Source: Halapricum salinum (GTDB lineage Archaea; Halobacteriota; Halobacteria; Halobacteriales; Haloarculaceae). Taken from it: a DNA stretch of 64,000 nt. The DNA is taken from assembly GCF_004799665.1 (NCBI RefSeq), contig NZ_CP031310.1:1294887-1358886 (forward strand), in the 5' to 3' direction. The position numbers and the translations under genes were made by a program. The notes below the pieces were generated by a model. That model did no database searches. It saw only the letters and a program-made list of their open reading frames with translations, and was not told the DNA's origin. Positions 9,235 to 17,306 of this stretch are shown here, one piece after another. How positions within the stretch are numbered: the stretch's first letter is position 1; every line of letters starts with the position of its first letter.

Positions 9235-9789
9235 GTGAAGTCGGGGGTTCGCGCCCTCGGCGTGGCCGAGTCCTTCCGCGAGGACCGGAGCACGCTCGCC
9301 GGTGTCGTCTGTCGAGTCGACCGTAGCGTCGACGGCTTCGTTTTCGGCCAGTGCACTGTCGGCGGCAGCGACGCCACCGCCACCGTGATCGAGATGATCG
9401 AGCGGCTGGACCGTCCGGACGTCAGCTATCTTCTCCTTGCGGGGATCGCGCCCGCCTGGTTCAACGTCCTCGATCTCGCCGCCATCGCCGACGCTGCCGA
9501 CCGACCCGCCATCTCGATCAGCTTCGAGGCAAGTGCGGGCCTGGAATCTGCGCTCCGAGAGGCCTTCGAAGGCGACGCGCTGGAATGGCGACTCGAAACC
9601 TACCGCGCCCAGCCCGAGCGCCACGCGGTCGCGGTCGGCGACGAGACGGTCTTCGTCCGGGCCGAGGGCTGTCCGCGCGAGGAGGCCGTCCAAACTGTGC
9701 GGGCGTTCACACCGGAGGGCGGGCGGCCCGAGCCACTCAGGGTGGCGCGGCAGGCTGCGCGGGCGGTCGCGGCGTTCGATCGGCGCTGA
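9235..9789 (+). CDS. DUF99/UPF0215 family protein (endonuclease V-like fold)
   Basis: 184 residues from a GTG at 9235. It starts KSGVRALGVAESF and has YLLLAGIAPAWFNVLDLAAI followed by PAISISFEASAGL, the pattern of archaeal UPF0215/DUF99 proteins, whose structure resembles endonuclease V. Family proteins have no firmly established activity. The start is set by its position one base after the preceding stop. A family-4 UDG gene follows 39 bases downstream on the same strand, giving a loose DNA-repair theme. Confidence 0.78.
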   Translation: MKSGVRALGVAESFREDRSTLAGVVCRVDRSVDGFVFGQCTVGGSDATATVIEMIERLDRPDVSYLLLAGIAPAWFNVLDLAAIADAADRPAISISFEASAGLESALREAFEGDALEWRLETYRAQPERHAVAVGDETVFVRAEGCPREEAVQTVRAFTPEGGRPEPLRVARQAARAVAAFDRR

Positions 9790-9828
9790 CCCGGCGGATT
9801 CTTGCCGACGCGGGTTCGATTCGAGACC

Positions 9829-10407
9829 ATGGACGAGCAGTTGTGCGTGTCGGAGTGTTCGCGCTGTCCCGCACTGGTCGACTCCCGCAGCCGAATCGTC
9901 AACGGCGTCGGCCCGGTTGAGGCCGACCTGTTGTTCGTCGGCGAGGCCCCGGGCGCACAGGAGGACGAGCAGGGCGAGCCGTTCGTCGGGCGCAGCGGCG
10001 ACGTGCTCGACGACGCGCTCCGGGACGCCGGCCTCTCGCGGGCGGACGTGCGGATCACCAACTGCGTGCGCTGTCGCCCGCCCGACAACCGCGATCCCAA
10101 AAGCGCGGAGCTTGAGAACTGTCGTGGCTACCTGGACGAAGAGATCGACCGCGTCGATCCGGACGTGATCGTCACGCTCGGGAAAGTGCCGAGTCAGCAC
10201 CTCCTGGAGCGGGACGTGGCCGTGACGAGCGAAGCAGGCGAGATCTTCGAGGTCGCTATTTCGGGTGCGTCGCGGCGTGTGATCGTGTCTGTCCACCCCG
10301 CGGCGACGCTGTACGACCGCAGCCAGGAGTCGACCTTTCAGCAGACGATCGAGCGCGCCGGTGAGTTCGTCGACGACGGCGGGCAATCTCGACTTGGAGA
10401 ATTTTGA
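9829..10407 (+). CDS. udg: Family 4-type uracil-DNA glycosylase
   Basis: 192 residues from the ATG at 9829 (MDEQLCVSECSRCPALVDSR). Family signatures: the GEAPGAQEDEQGEPFVGRSG water-activating and uracil-binding loop, a mid-protein NCVRCRPPDNR, and the C-terminal SVHPAATLYD motif. Cysteines in SECSRC, NCVRC and LENC can provide the four [4Fe-4S] ligands typical of family 4. The enzyme excises uracil from deaminated DNA. It is followed by the first palindromic repeat array. Confidence 0.9.
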   Translation: MDEQLCVSECSRCPALVDSRSRIVNGVGPVEADLLFVGEAPGAQEDEQGEPFVGRSGDVLDDALRDAGLSRADVRITNCVRCRPPDNRDPKSAELENCRGYLDEEIDRVDPDVIVTLGKVPSQHLLERDVAVTSEAGEIFEVAISGASRRVIVSVHPAATLYDRSQESTFQQTIERAGEFVDDGGQSRLGEF

Positions 10408-10818
10408 GTTAGCAGTTGTTCACTCGGTTTTCTAAACAACTCTGGAACAAAAACGACCTCTCGAAAGCCCTCACCACGCTCGCTAGCAATCACAACCACG
10501 TGAGACAACAACTCCTCGAAAGCCCTCTCCACGCTCGCGCCGAAGGAGAGTCGCTGAGCAGGCCCTATCGATCGAACGGAGTGAGCGAGATATCCTGCTC
10601 AGCGGCCGCCAGCGAGTCGAGGGCTTTCCCTGCTTGGTAGCGTTGTTGTCACCGTTTCCTAGCCAGCGAGTCGAGGGCTTTCCCTGCCTAGTAGCGTTGC
10701 AGTCTCCGATTCCTAGCCAGCGAGGCGAGGGCGTTCCCTGCTCGTTCGCGAGTGAATCACCAGTTCCAGCGAGCAAGATTCGAGAAGGTATTTATCCACC
10801 AACGAGTTTGACACAAGT
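10408..10818. repeat. Intergenic palindromic repeat array (locus 1)
   Basis: This 411-base gap has no convincing gene. On the left are two copies of CTCGAAAGCCCTC (10460-10472 and 10515-10527). On the right are three units of about 54 bp starting near 10610, 10664 and 10718, each beginning CAGCGAG(T/G)CGAGGGC, the reverse complement of the left motif. The centre (about 10550-10606) is a hairpin with arms CGCTGAGCAGG and CCTGCTCAGCG. The whole is a large imperfect inverted array with the same design as the one at 46.9-47.46 kb. Confidence 0.85.
10789..10795 (+). promoter_or_regulatory. TATA-like box of the geranylgeranyl reductase gene
   Basis: TATTTAT, centred about 27 bases before the ATG at 10819. 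This is the expected spacing for a leaderless haloarchaeal transcript and supports that start. Confidence 0.6.
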
Positions 10819-11904
10819 ATGCGCGATTTCGTCGTCGTCGGCGCTGGCCCCGCAGGCTCGCGCTTCGCCCGCCGGGCGGCCGAGGCGGGCTACGACGTGC
10901 TGGCGTTCGAGGCCGGCAGCGTCGGCGAGCCACTGGCGTGTTCGGGCCACGTCTCGACGGACATCTGGGACTTCACGCCCGAGGGCGCTCGCGAGGCCCT
11001 CCTGCAGAACGAGATCTACGGCGCTCGCTTCCGACTGGGCGGCCCCGAGAGCAAACCCTACAAATTCTACAAGGACACGACGATCTCGCACGTCATCGAC
11101 CGCGTCGGCCTCGACCGCTGGCTCGCGGACGCGGCCCGCGACGCCGGCGCTGACCTCCGCGAGAACCACACCGTCACGGGCGTCGAGGAACACCCGGACC
11201 ACGTCGCGGTCACAGTGAGGGGTCCCGAGGGTGTCGAGACCCACGAAGCGAAGATGGTCGCCGGGGCGGACGGGCCGCGCTCGAAAGTCCGCAGCGAGGT
11301 CGGCCTGCCCGAACCCGACGAACTGCTCCACGGTGTCCTGGGCTTCGACGAGACGCCCGACGACCAGGACTTCGTGGACGTCCATCTGACTGTGCCGGGA
11401 TTCTTCGCGTGGCGCATCCCCCGCGGCGAGGCGGGCGTCGAGTACGGACTCGCGGCCCGACCCGGAACCGAGGTCCGCGAGTGGTTCGACACCTTCACCG
11501 AGAGCTACGACGCCGACACCACCAATCGCTGCTCGGGGCTCATCCCGATCGGCCCGCCCGACACTGTGACCTCGCGGCGGGCGTTCCTGCTGGGCGACGC
11601 CGCGGGCCAGACCAAGCCGTTCACCGGCGGGGGCATTCGCTACGGCATGTTCGCGGCCGATCACGCCGTCGAGACGATCGATCCCCGAAATCCGATGACA
11701 CTCGACGACTACGAGACGGCCTGGCGTGACGATCTGGGTCGGGAGATCAAGCTCGGATCGTGGGTCCGGCGCTGTTACTCGCTGCCTCGCGGCGTCCAAC
11801 GTGTGGGACTGTCGCTGTTTTCGGGCAAGATCGGCGTCCACATGGACAAGCCCTCGACGCTCTTCTCGCGCGAACAGCTGAAGGCGATGTTCTCGCGATC
11901 CTGA
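10819..11904 (+). CDS. Geranylgeranyl reductase family FAD-dependent oxidoreductase
   Basis: A 361-residue flavoprotein. The N-terminal dinucleotide-binding motif is VVVGAGPAGSRFARRAAEAG, followed by acidic FEAGS. The second FAD motif is GDAAGQTKPFTGGGIRYGMF (residues about 258-277), and SGHVSTDIWDF resembles the family's CSG-H segment. This family reduces geranylgeranyl groups of archaeal lipids or of menaquinone side chains. Which lipid this copy acts on cannot be decided, as haloarchaea have several paralogues. It has its own promoter and no operon partners; the HAD gene downstream is convergent. Confidence 0.87.
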   Translation: MRDFVVVGAGPAGSRFARRAAEAGYDVLAFEAGSVGEPLACSGHVSTDIWDFTPEGAREALLQNEIYGARFRLGGPESKPYKFYKDTTISHVIDRVGLDRWLADAARDAGADLRENHTVTGVEEHPDHVAVTVRGPEGVETHEAKMVAGADGPRSKVRSEVGLPEPDELLHGVLGFDETPDDQDFVDVHLTVPGFFAWRIPRGEAGVEYGLAARPGTEVREWFDTFTESYDADTTNRCSGLIPIGPPDTVTSRRAFLLGDAAGQTKPFTGGGIRYGMFAADHAVETIDPRNPMTLDDYETAWRDDLGREIKLGSWVRRCYSLPRGVQRVGLSLFSGKIGVHMDKPSTLFSREQLKAMFSRS

Positions 11905-11946
11905 GCGGGCACTGCTGATCTACTTCGGCCACAGGTCCTGCCACGG

Positions 11947-12615
11947 CTACCGTAGCGGACCAGCGGCTGTCGACCGATCGACCAACTCCCGAAGGCTGGA
12001 GATTTCGACGGTCGGTTCGACGGAGAGGTCGACGTCCGCGACGTGCTCACGGCGGAGAAACGCCGAATCGATCCCGGCCGCGTGGGCAGCCACGACGTCT
12101 TTCTCGGAATCGCCGACGTACAGCGCCTCCTCGACGCCGAGGTCGGCCAGCGCGCGCTCGATGTAGTCCGGTTCGGGCTTTCGCCGTGCCGCGCCAGTGA
12201 GCGTCGGTTGTCGGCCGTAGGCCGTCTCGAACGCGGGCAGATCGTGGTAGGCGAGCAGGAACTCGATCGTCGCGTGCTGGTTGTTGCTGACCACGCCCAG
12301 CGGCACGTCGAGCTCGTCGAGCACAACCACGTCGTCGTACACCGGCTTCCCGCCCTCGCGGACGTGGGCCTGCTGGGCGAGACTCGCGGTCAACTCCCGG
12401 TGGTGCCAGAGCGCCTCCGGATCGATCCCGTGCTCTTCGGCCGCCTCGACCGGGACGGCGTCCTTCTCGACCGTCCGACGCGCGAGCGAGCGGTCGATGT
12501 CAACGTCGAACGCCCGGAAAGACTCGACGACGGCGTCGACGAGGACCGCGCGGTCGGTCGGTTCGACCAGCACGCCGTCGTTGTCGAAGACGACGGCCTC
12601 GTAGCGATCAATCAC
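11947..12615 (-). CDS. HAD-family phosphatase, last gene of the phn operon
   Basis: 222 residues from the GTG at 12615 (VIDRYEAVVFDNDGVLVEPT), which overlaps the preceding stop by four bases. HAD motifs: DNDGVLVEPT (nucleophile and acid aspartates), GVVSNNQHATI (motif II), RKPEPDY (motif III lysine) and VGDSEKDVVAAHAAG (motif IV). It is a phosphoglycolate-phosphatase-like HAD with a helical cap. Being the distal gene of the C-P lyase operon, which lacks phnP and phnN, it may dephosphorylate a ribose bisphosphate intermediate or another phosphorylated product; this is inference. Confidence 0.87.
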   Translation of the reverse strand: MIDRYEAVVFDNDGVLVEPTDRAVLVDAVVESFRAFDVDIDRSLARRTVEKDAVPVEAAEEHGIDPEALWHHRELTASLAQQAHVREGGKPVYDDVVVLDELDVPLGVVSNNQHATIEFLLAYHDLPAFETAYGRQPTLTGAARRKPEPDYIERALADLGVEEALYVGDSEKDVVAAHAAGIDSAFLRREHVADVDLSVEPTVEISSLRELVDRSTAAGPLR

Positions 12616-13445
12616 CCGCCGACACCCCCCGATTCGAGCGGCGCGACGTCTGCACCGATACTCCTCGCCACGTCCGAGACGGATTTCATCTCGAAGACGA
12701 AGTAGCTCGCCGGGACCGACTCGACGACGGACTCGTAGCCGGGGAACGGCTCGTGCTGGTCGGCAGTGGCGTCGTTGTCGTGGAGGTGGACGACCTCGAT
12801 CCGGTCGCCGAACCGCTCGGCGAAGTCGCGCCAGTCGACGCCGTTGACCTTCGCGTGGCCGACGTCGAGCGTGATCTTCAGAACCTCGGGGGAAGCGTTG
12901 ACGGAATCGAGCATCGCCGCGAGGTCGTCGGGCGTTGTGGTGTGGCGCTCGTCGCTGTCGCTCTCGGGCTGATTTTCGAGACACAACGGGACGCCGACGT
13001 CGGCCGCGTGGTCGGCACACGCCTGCAGCGACTGGCGAGCGTTCTCGCGGGCCGTCTCGCGGACCCACTCGGGGTACCGCCGCGGGACAGCCCCGCCGTG
13101 GACCACGACCGCGCCCGCCTCGGCAATGGCGGCGTCGGTCAGCGTCTGTGTGACCATCCCCACTGACGCCCGACGGACCGACTCGTTGAAGCTGCCGAGA
13201 TTCCAGTCTCGAAAGGGTGCGTGCAGCGTGAGCGAGCAGTCGAAGGCCTCGCTGAGCCGACGCAGTTCGGCAGGCGTGGGCGTCTCGGGATGGCCCGCCA
13301 GATACTCGGCCTTCAGTTCGACGTGGTCCAGTCCCCACTGCTGGCACTGCTCGGCGAACTCCCCAACGGTGTCGGCAAAGCGGACGTCCATCGCCGCGCC
13401 GAGGTGCTGGTCCGGGTCGAGCGCTTCCGCGGGCGCGTCGGTCAC
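12612..13445 (-). CDS. TIM-barrel sugar-phosphate isomerase/epimerase-like protein in the phn operon
   Basis: 277 residues of the xylose-isomerase-like TIM-barrel family (AP_endonuc_2). Candidate metal ligands: HAPFRDWNLGS, VVVHGGAV, LCLENQPES (Glu), ITLDVGHAKV (Asp/His) and VVHLHDND (His). The start overlaps the phnM stop by four bases and the stop overlaps the HAD start by four. Members isomerise or epimerise sugars, or cleave abasic DNA. Translational coupling to phnM points to the ribose-phosphate branch of C-P lyase metabolism; the reaction is unknown. Confidence 0.85.
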   Translation of the reverse strand: MTDAPAEALDPDQHLGAAMDVRFADTVGEFAEQCQQWGLDHVELKAEYLAGHPETPTPAELRRLSEAFDCSLTLHAPFRDWNLGSFNESVRRASVGMVTQTLTDAAIAEAGAVVVHGGAVPRRYPEWVRETARENARQSLQACADHAADVGVPLCLENQPESDSDERHTTTPDDLAAMLDSVNASPEVLKITLDVGHAKVNGVDWRDFAERFGDRIEVVHLHDNDATADQHEPFPGYESVVESVPASYFVFEMKSVSDVARSIGADVAPLESGGVGG

Positions 13446-14611
13446 CGCGCCCCCTCCCGGTAGACCTCCTCGCCGGCGACGAACGCGCGCTCGACCGTCG
13501 GCGTCGGCTCTCGATCCACGACGAGCAGGTCCGCACGAGCGCCCTCGTCGATCCGGCCGCGATCGGCGAGTCCGACCGCTTCTGCAGGGTTGAGCGTCAC
13601 CCGAGCCACGCGTTCGTGCAGCGGTTCGCCCGTGTCGACGAACGGCGCAGCAAGCAGCGACGGCGGGTGATAGTCCGCACAGAGGACGTCCACGACGTCT
13701 GCCGCGATGGCCTCGGCAGTGCCCAGATTACCCCACTGGCTTCCCCCGCGGACGAGGTTCGGCGCGCCCATCGCCGTGGTCATCCCCAGTTCCGTGGCGC
13801 GTTCCGCCGCCGCCAGCGTCACGGGATACTCGCTGATCTCGATTCCCCGGTCATGGAGGCGTTCGACTTCGAGAGCCGTCTCGTCGTCGTGCGACGCCAG
13901 CGCGACACCCGCCTCCCGTGCCCGTTCGACGATCGTCGCGATCCGGTCGTTCAGCGTCTCCTGGTCGACGCTGGTCCGCTGGGCGATCAACTCGTCGACG
14001 CGCTCCTCGCTGATGTCGCGGTTGTCCAGATACCACTGCTTGAACGCCTCCGGGCTGCCGAACTGCCCCTTCCCGGGGATGTGGGCCATCACCGAGGCGA
14101 GTTTCACCGCCGGCATCTCCAGAATGCCTTCGACGGCATCGACGCAGTCAGGGTCGGTCAACTCACAGCGGGCGTGGACGTGGTGGTCGGCCAGGAGGTG
14201 GTCGGCCTCGTGGATCGACTCGACCATCTCGATGGCGATCTCGGCCGAGCGGTGGTCGTCCGGTGCGTCCTGGAAGGCGATCGCGTGGAACTTCGTCGTC
14301 ACGCCCGCAGAGAGATTGGTTCGATCCACAGTCCGGAAGGCGATGTCCTCGTCGACGGGTGACCCTCGCGGAAAGCGGTGGCGCTCGATGTCGTCGCCAT
14401 GGATGTCGATCAGTCCCGGGATGAGAAGCTTCCCGCTGGCGTCGACGGTCCGGTCGGCCCGCTGGCCGCTCGCCGGATCAGACTCGACCGCAACGATCCG
14501 GTCACCCTCGATCAGAATACTTCCTTCGAAGGAATTGATTGGTGTGACGACCGTCGCGTTCTCGACGAGGGTCCGTTCGACCTCGATCGGATCGACCTCG
14601 GGGTGGCTCAT
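13442..14611 (-). CDS. phnM: PhnM, ribose 1-methylphosphonate 5-triphosphate diphosphatase
   Basis: 389 residues from the ATG at 14611 (MSHPEVDPIEVERTLVENAT), overlapping the phnL stop by four bases; the longer open frame upstream is antisense noise. It is an amidohydrolase-fold protein: LLIPGLIDIHGDDIERHRFP has the PhnM-type metal-binding histidines, then VTTKFHAIAFQ, LADHHVHARCEL, LASHDDETALEV and LCADYHPPSLLAAPF. PhnM removes pyrophosphate from the triphosphate made by PhnGHIL, leaving the 5-phosphate substrate for PhnJ. Length fits the family. Confidence 0.93.
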   Translation of the reverse strand: MSHPEVDPIEVERTLVENATVVTPINSFEGSILIEGDRIVAVESDPASGQRADRTVDASGKLLIPGLIDIHGDDIERHRFPRGSPVDEDIAFRTVDRTNLSAGVTTKFHAIAFQDAPDDHRSAEIAIEMVESIHEADHLLADHHVHARCELTDPDCVDAVEGILEMPAVKLASVMAHIPGKGQFGSPEAFKQWYLDNRDISEERVDELIAQRTSVDQETLNDRIATIVERAREAGVALASHDDETALEVERLHDRGIEISEYPVTLAAAERATELGMTTAMGAPNLVRGGSQWGNLGTAEAIAADVVDVLCADYHPPSLLAAPFVDTGEPLHERVARVTLNPAEAVGLADRGRIDEGARADLLVVDREPTPTVERAFVAGEEVYREGAR

Positions 14612-15345
14612 GCCGTCACCTCCTCGCGGTAGGCCGAACAGTCGAGGACGCGCTGGACGCGGGCGTCGTCCATCTCGACGACGCGGTCGGCGATCCGCTC
14701 GACGACGTCGCGGTTGTGGAAGACGCCGACGACCGTCGTCCCCGAGTCGAGATACGATTCGAGCAGATCGAGGGCGTGCTCGCGTGTCTCGGGATCGAGC
14801 GCACTCGTCGGTTCGTCGAGCAGGAGCAGTCGGGGTCGAGGGGCAATCGCCCGCGCGAGGTTGACGCGCTGTCGCTCGCCGCCGCTGAACGTCGCCGGGT
14901 AGGCCTCGAACAGTTCCTCGGGCAACTGCAGGGTCTCCAGCAGGTCGCGGGCAATCTCTCGGGCAGTCTCGGGTGACTTGCCCTGTTCGCGCAGCGGGCG
15001 GGCGACGACATCTACGGCGGGGACGCGGGGAATCTCGTGGAGGAACTGTGAAGCGTAGCCGATCTCCGCGCCGCGAAGTGCGAGGACTGTTCGTTCGTCG
15101 CAGGTCGCCAGATCCACAGTTTGGTCGCCCTTGTGGTACGCCACCGTGCCGCTCGTAGGTTCGTAGGTGCGGTGGATGCACTTCAACAGCGAGGACTTGC
15201 CGCTGCCGGATTCGCCGACGACCGCGAGGAACTCGCCGTCGCGGACGTCGAACGTGACGTCTTCGAGGCCGGCCACCTCCCGGCCATCGATCACGTGCAT
15301 CTCGAAGCGTTTCGTCAGGCCGTCGATGGTGAGGATGTCGCTCAT
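14608..15345 (-). CDS. phnL: PhnL, C-P lyase system ABC-type ATPase
   Basis: 245 residues. Walker A GESGSGKSSLLKCIHRTYEP, signature FSGGERQRVNLARAI, Walker B LLLLDEPTSALDPETR, and HNRDVVERIADRVVEMD as H-loop region. PhnL works with PhnG, H and I in the transfer of phosphonate to the ribose of ATP and docks on the C-P lyase core; it is not a transport ATPase. The ATG follows the phnK TAA directly and the stop overlaps phnM. Confidence 0.93.
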   Translation of the reverse strand: MSDILTIDGLTKRFEMHVIDGREVAGLEDVTFDVRDGEFLAVVGESGSGKSSLLKCIHRTYEPTSGTVAYHKGDQTVDLATCDERTVLALRGAEIGYASQFLHEIPRVPAVDVVARPLREQGKSPETAREIARDLLETLQLPEELFEAYPATFSGGERQRVNLARAIAPRPRLLLLDEPTSALDPETREHALDLLESYLDSGTTVVGVFHNRDVVERIADRVVEMDDARVQRVLDCSAYREEVTA

Positions 15346-16167
15346 TTAGATCACCGAGTTGATCAGCGTCTGTGTGTACTCGTGATGGGGATCCTCCATC
15401 ACGCGGTCCGTCAGGCCCCGCTCGACGATCCGACCCTGGCGCATGACGAGGGTACGGTCGGCGAGCAGTCGAATCACACCGAGGTCGTGGCTGACGACGA
15501 TGGTCGCCAGGCCCTGCTCGCGCTGGATCTCGCGGAACATGTCCAGCACGCGTGCCTGGACGCTGACGTCCAGGCCAGTCGTGGGTTCGTCGAGCACGAC
15601 CAGCGACGGGTCGTTGGCGATGGCTTTGGCGATCTGGACGCGCCGTTGCATCCCGCCGGAGTAGGTGTCGGTCGCGTCGTCCATCCGGTCGGTCGGGACC
15701 TCCGTGTCCTCGAACAGTTCTCGTACTCTGTCGCGGATATCTCCGTAGTCGCGCCAGCCCGCAGAGAGCAACTTCTCGGCGACGTTGCCGCCGCCAGAGA
15801 AGTCCAGATTCAGGCCGTCTCGGACGTGCTGGTGGACCATCCCGACGTGGAAGTCCTGTAACTCGCGGCGCTGCTGGTAGTCGGTCTCGAGGAGGTCGCC
15901 GTCGATCGCGTGGTAGTCGACGCTTCCACCTGTGGCTTCGAGATCCAGCGAGAGCATCTCGGCGACGCTGGATTTGCCGCTGCCGGACTCGCCGACGATT
16001 CCCAGGACCTCGCCCTGGAAGACCTCGAAGTCGACGTCGGCACAGGCGACGACGCTGCCACACTCGGGACACTGATTGCGCCCCATCTCCGGACCGGTCA
16101 AGTCGAGACAGTCGGGGCAGCCCTCGCCGTAAATTTTGGTGAGGTTCGAGACGTCGAGGACGGTCAT
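15346..16167 (-). CDS. phnK: PhnK, C-P lyase system ABC-type ATPase with an N-terminal Cys cluster
   Basis: 273 residues. ABC motifs: Walker A GIVGESGSGKSSVAE (about 57-70), signature YSGGMQRRVQIAKAI, Walker B SLVVLDEPTTGLDVSVQ, H-loop VSHDLGVI. PhnK binds the PhnGHIJ core. Between the first strand and the Walker A there is an insert carrying C17, C20, C33, C36 and C42 (GCPDC and NQCPECGSVVAC), a likely zinc ribbon absent from the E. coli protein as I recall it. The start overlaps phnJ by four bases. Confidence 0.93.
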   Translation of the reverse strand: MTVLDVSNLTKIYGEGCPDCLDLTGPEMGRNQCPECGSVVACADVDFEVFQGEVLGIVGESGSGKSSVAEMLSLDLEATGGSVDYHAIDGDLLETDYQQRRELQDFHVGMVHQHVRDGLNLDFSGGGNVAEKLLSAGWRDYGDIRDRVRELFEDTEVPTDRMDDATDTYSGGMQRRVQIAKAIANDPSLVVLDEPTTGLDVSVQARVLDMFREIQREQGLATIVVSHDLGVIRLLADRTLVMRQGRIVERGLTDRVMEDPHHEYTQTLINSVI

Positions 16168-17306
16168 TGGTCGTCACCTCCCTCGACTCCAGCGACGCCA
16201 TCCGCGTCGACGTGCCCGCTGGCGGCCTCGACGCCGCCCGTGGCCGGTCCCCACGTCACGCCCTCGCAGTCGAGGTGGTGATCCTTGGCGAGATCAGGGT
16301 CGGCCTCGCGTTTCTCGCAGAAACTGGTGTCGTTGCAGACGACCAACCGATCGCCGTCGTCGGTCTCGATCTCGGTGCGATAGGTGTCCTCGCTCCCGCA
16401 GTGGGCACACGGCTCGTCGAAGCGTTCGACCTGGAAGGACTTGTCCGCGAAGGCCAGCGGTTCGACGTCGGTGTGGGGCGGGACGGCGTAGATCCGGGCT
16501 TCTCGACCCGCAGCGAAGACGTAGAGGTTGTCGGCGTCGTGGAGTTTCGGGACGTCCCAGCGCGGGATCGGCGAGGGGTCCATGAGGTAGCGGCCGGCGA
16601 CCATCACTGGATAGCGAGAGCCGACGTTGATCTCGCCCCACTCGACGACGTTCTCGTAGAGGGCGACCCACATCTTCGCGTAGTCCTTGTGGGCGTGGCG
16701 GCGACGGTTGGCGTCGTCGCTCGGGTCGACCCGTCGAAGCGGGTCCGTGATCGGCACCTGCAGGACGAGGATCTGGTCGTCGTCGAGGACCTCCTCGGGG
16801 ATGCGGTGGCGGGTCTGGATGATCGACGCCTTCGTCGTGTCGGTCGTGCCGTCGACGTCGGCCGTGGTCTTCGCGAGCCGTCGGATGTTGGCGGCGTTGA
16901 CGCTCTCGTCACTACCCTGATCGATCACCTTGAACGTGTCTTCGGGACCCAGCAGCGACATCGAGGCCTGGATGCCGCCGGTCCCCCAGCCGCGGGCCAG
17001 CGGCATCGCCCGGGAGGCATAGGGGACCTGATGGCCCGGGATCGCGATCGCCGACAGGGTAGCGCGGCGGACCTCGCGTTTGGTGTGCTCGTCGAGGTAG
17101 GCGTAGTTGTACCCCGTCATGCCCGAATCCTCGGTGTCGAGCAGATCGTCGACCGAGTCCGGATCGGCGGCAGCGGCGCCTGCTGCAGTCGGCCCGCCGT
17201 CCGAGCAGAGATCCTCGTCCTGCTCGTCAGCGTCTGTGTCGGTTCCACAAGCAGTGTCGTCGCTACTCGCACCTTTCGGGGCCCAGCGCGGCAGTTCCTC
17301 AATCAT
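16164..17306 (-). CDS. phnJ: PhnJ, carbon-phosphorus lyase (radical SAM-like)
   Basis: 380 residues. It cleaves the C-P bond of ribose 1-methylphosphonate 5-phosphate by a SAM-dependent radical mechanism. The cluster ligands and thiyl cysteine align with E. coli C241, C244, C266 and C272: here C300 and C303 (EPCAHCGS), C324 and C330 (VVCNDTSFCEKR). The Gly32 radical position is G91 in AIPGHQVPYASRAMP, followed by the invariant GWGTGGIQ. It has a 60-residue acidic N-terminal extension and about 40 extra C-terminal residues compared with the 281-residue E. coli protein. It overlaps phnI by eight bases. Confidence 0.95.
   Translation of the reverse strand: MIEELPRWAPKGASSDDTACGTDTDADEQDEDLCSDGGPTAAGAAAADPDSVDDLLDTEDSGMTGYNYAYLDEHTKREVRRATLSAIAIPGHQVPYASRAMPLARGWGTGGIQASMSLLGPEDTFKVIDQGSDESVNAANIRRLAKTTADVDGTTDTTKASIIQTRHRIPEEVLDDDQILVLQVPITDPLRRVDPSDDANRRRHAHKDYAKMWVALYENVVEWGEINVGSRYPVMVAGRYLMDPSPIPRWDVPKLHDADNLYVFAAGREARIYAVPPHTDVEPLAFADKSFQVERFDEPCAHCGSEDTYRTEIETDDGDRLVVCNDTSFCEKREADPDLAKDHHLDCEGVTWGPATGGVEAASGHVDADGVAGVEGGDDQ

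Noticed and set aside
9801-9828. Nine-codon N-terminal extension of UDG
   Set aside because: The start at 9829 leads directly into the conserved Cys-containing N-terminus; the extension is poor in acidic residues and begins in the intergenic gap.
10408-10818. Possible CRISPR array (regular 54-bp units)
   Set aside because: The units are similar along their whole length, not repeats with unique spacers, and the two arms are inverted about a hairpin. No cas gene is near.
13442-16201. 919-codon open frame on the minus strand
   Set aside because: Only the last 389 codons are real (PhnM). The upstream part is Arg/Pro-rich shadow of phnL and phnK in another frame.
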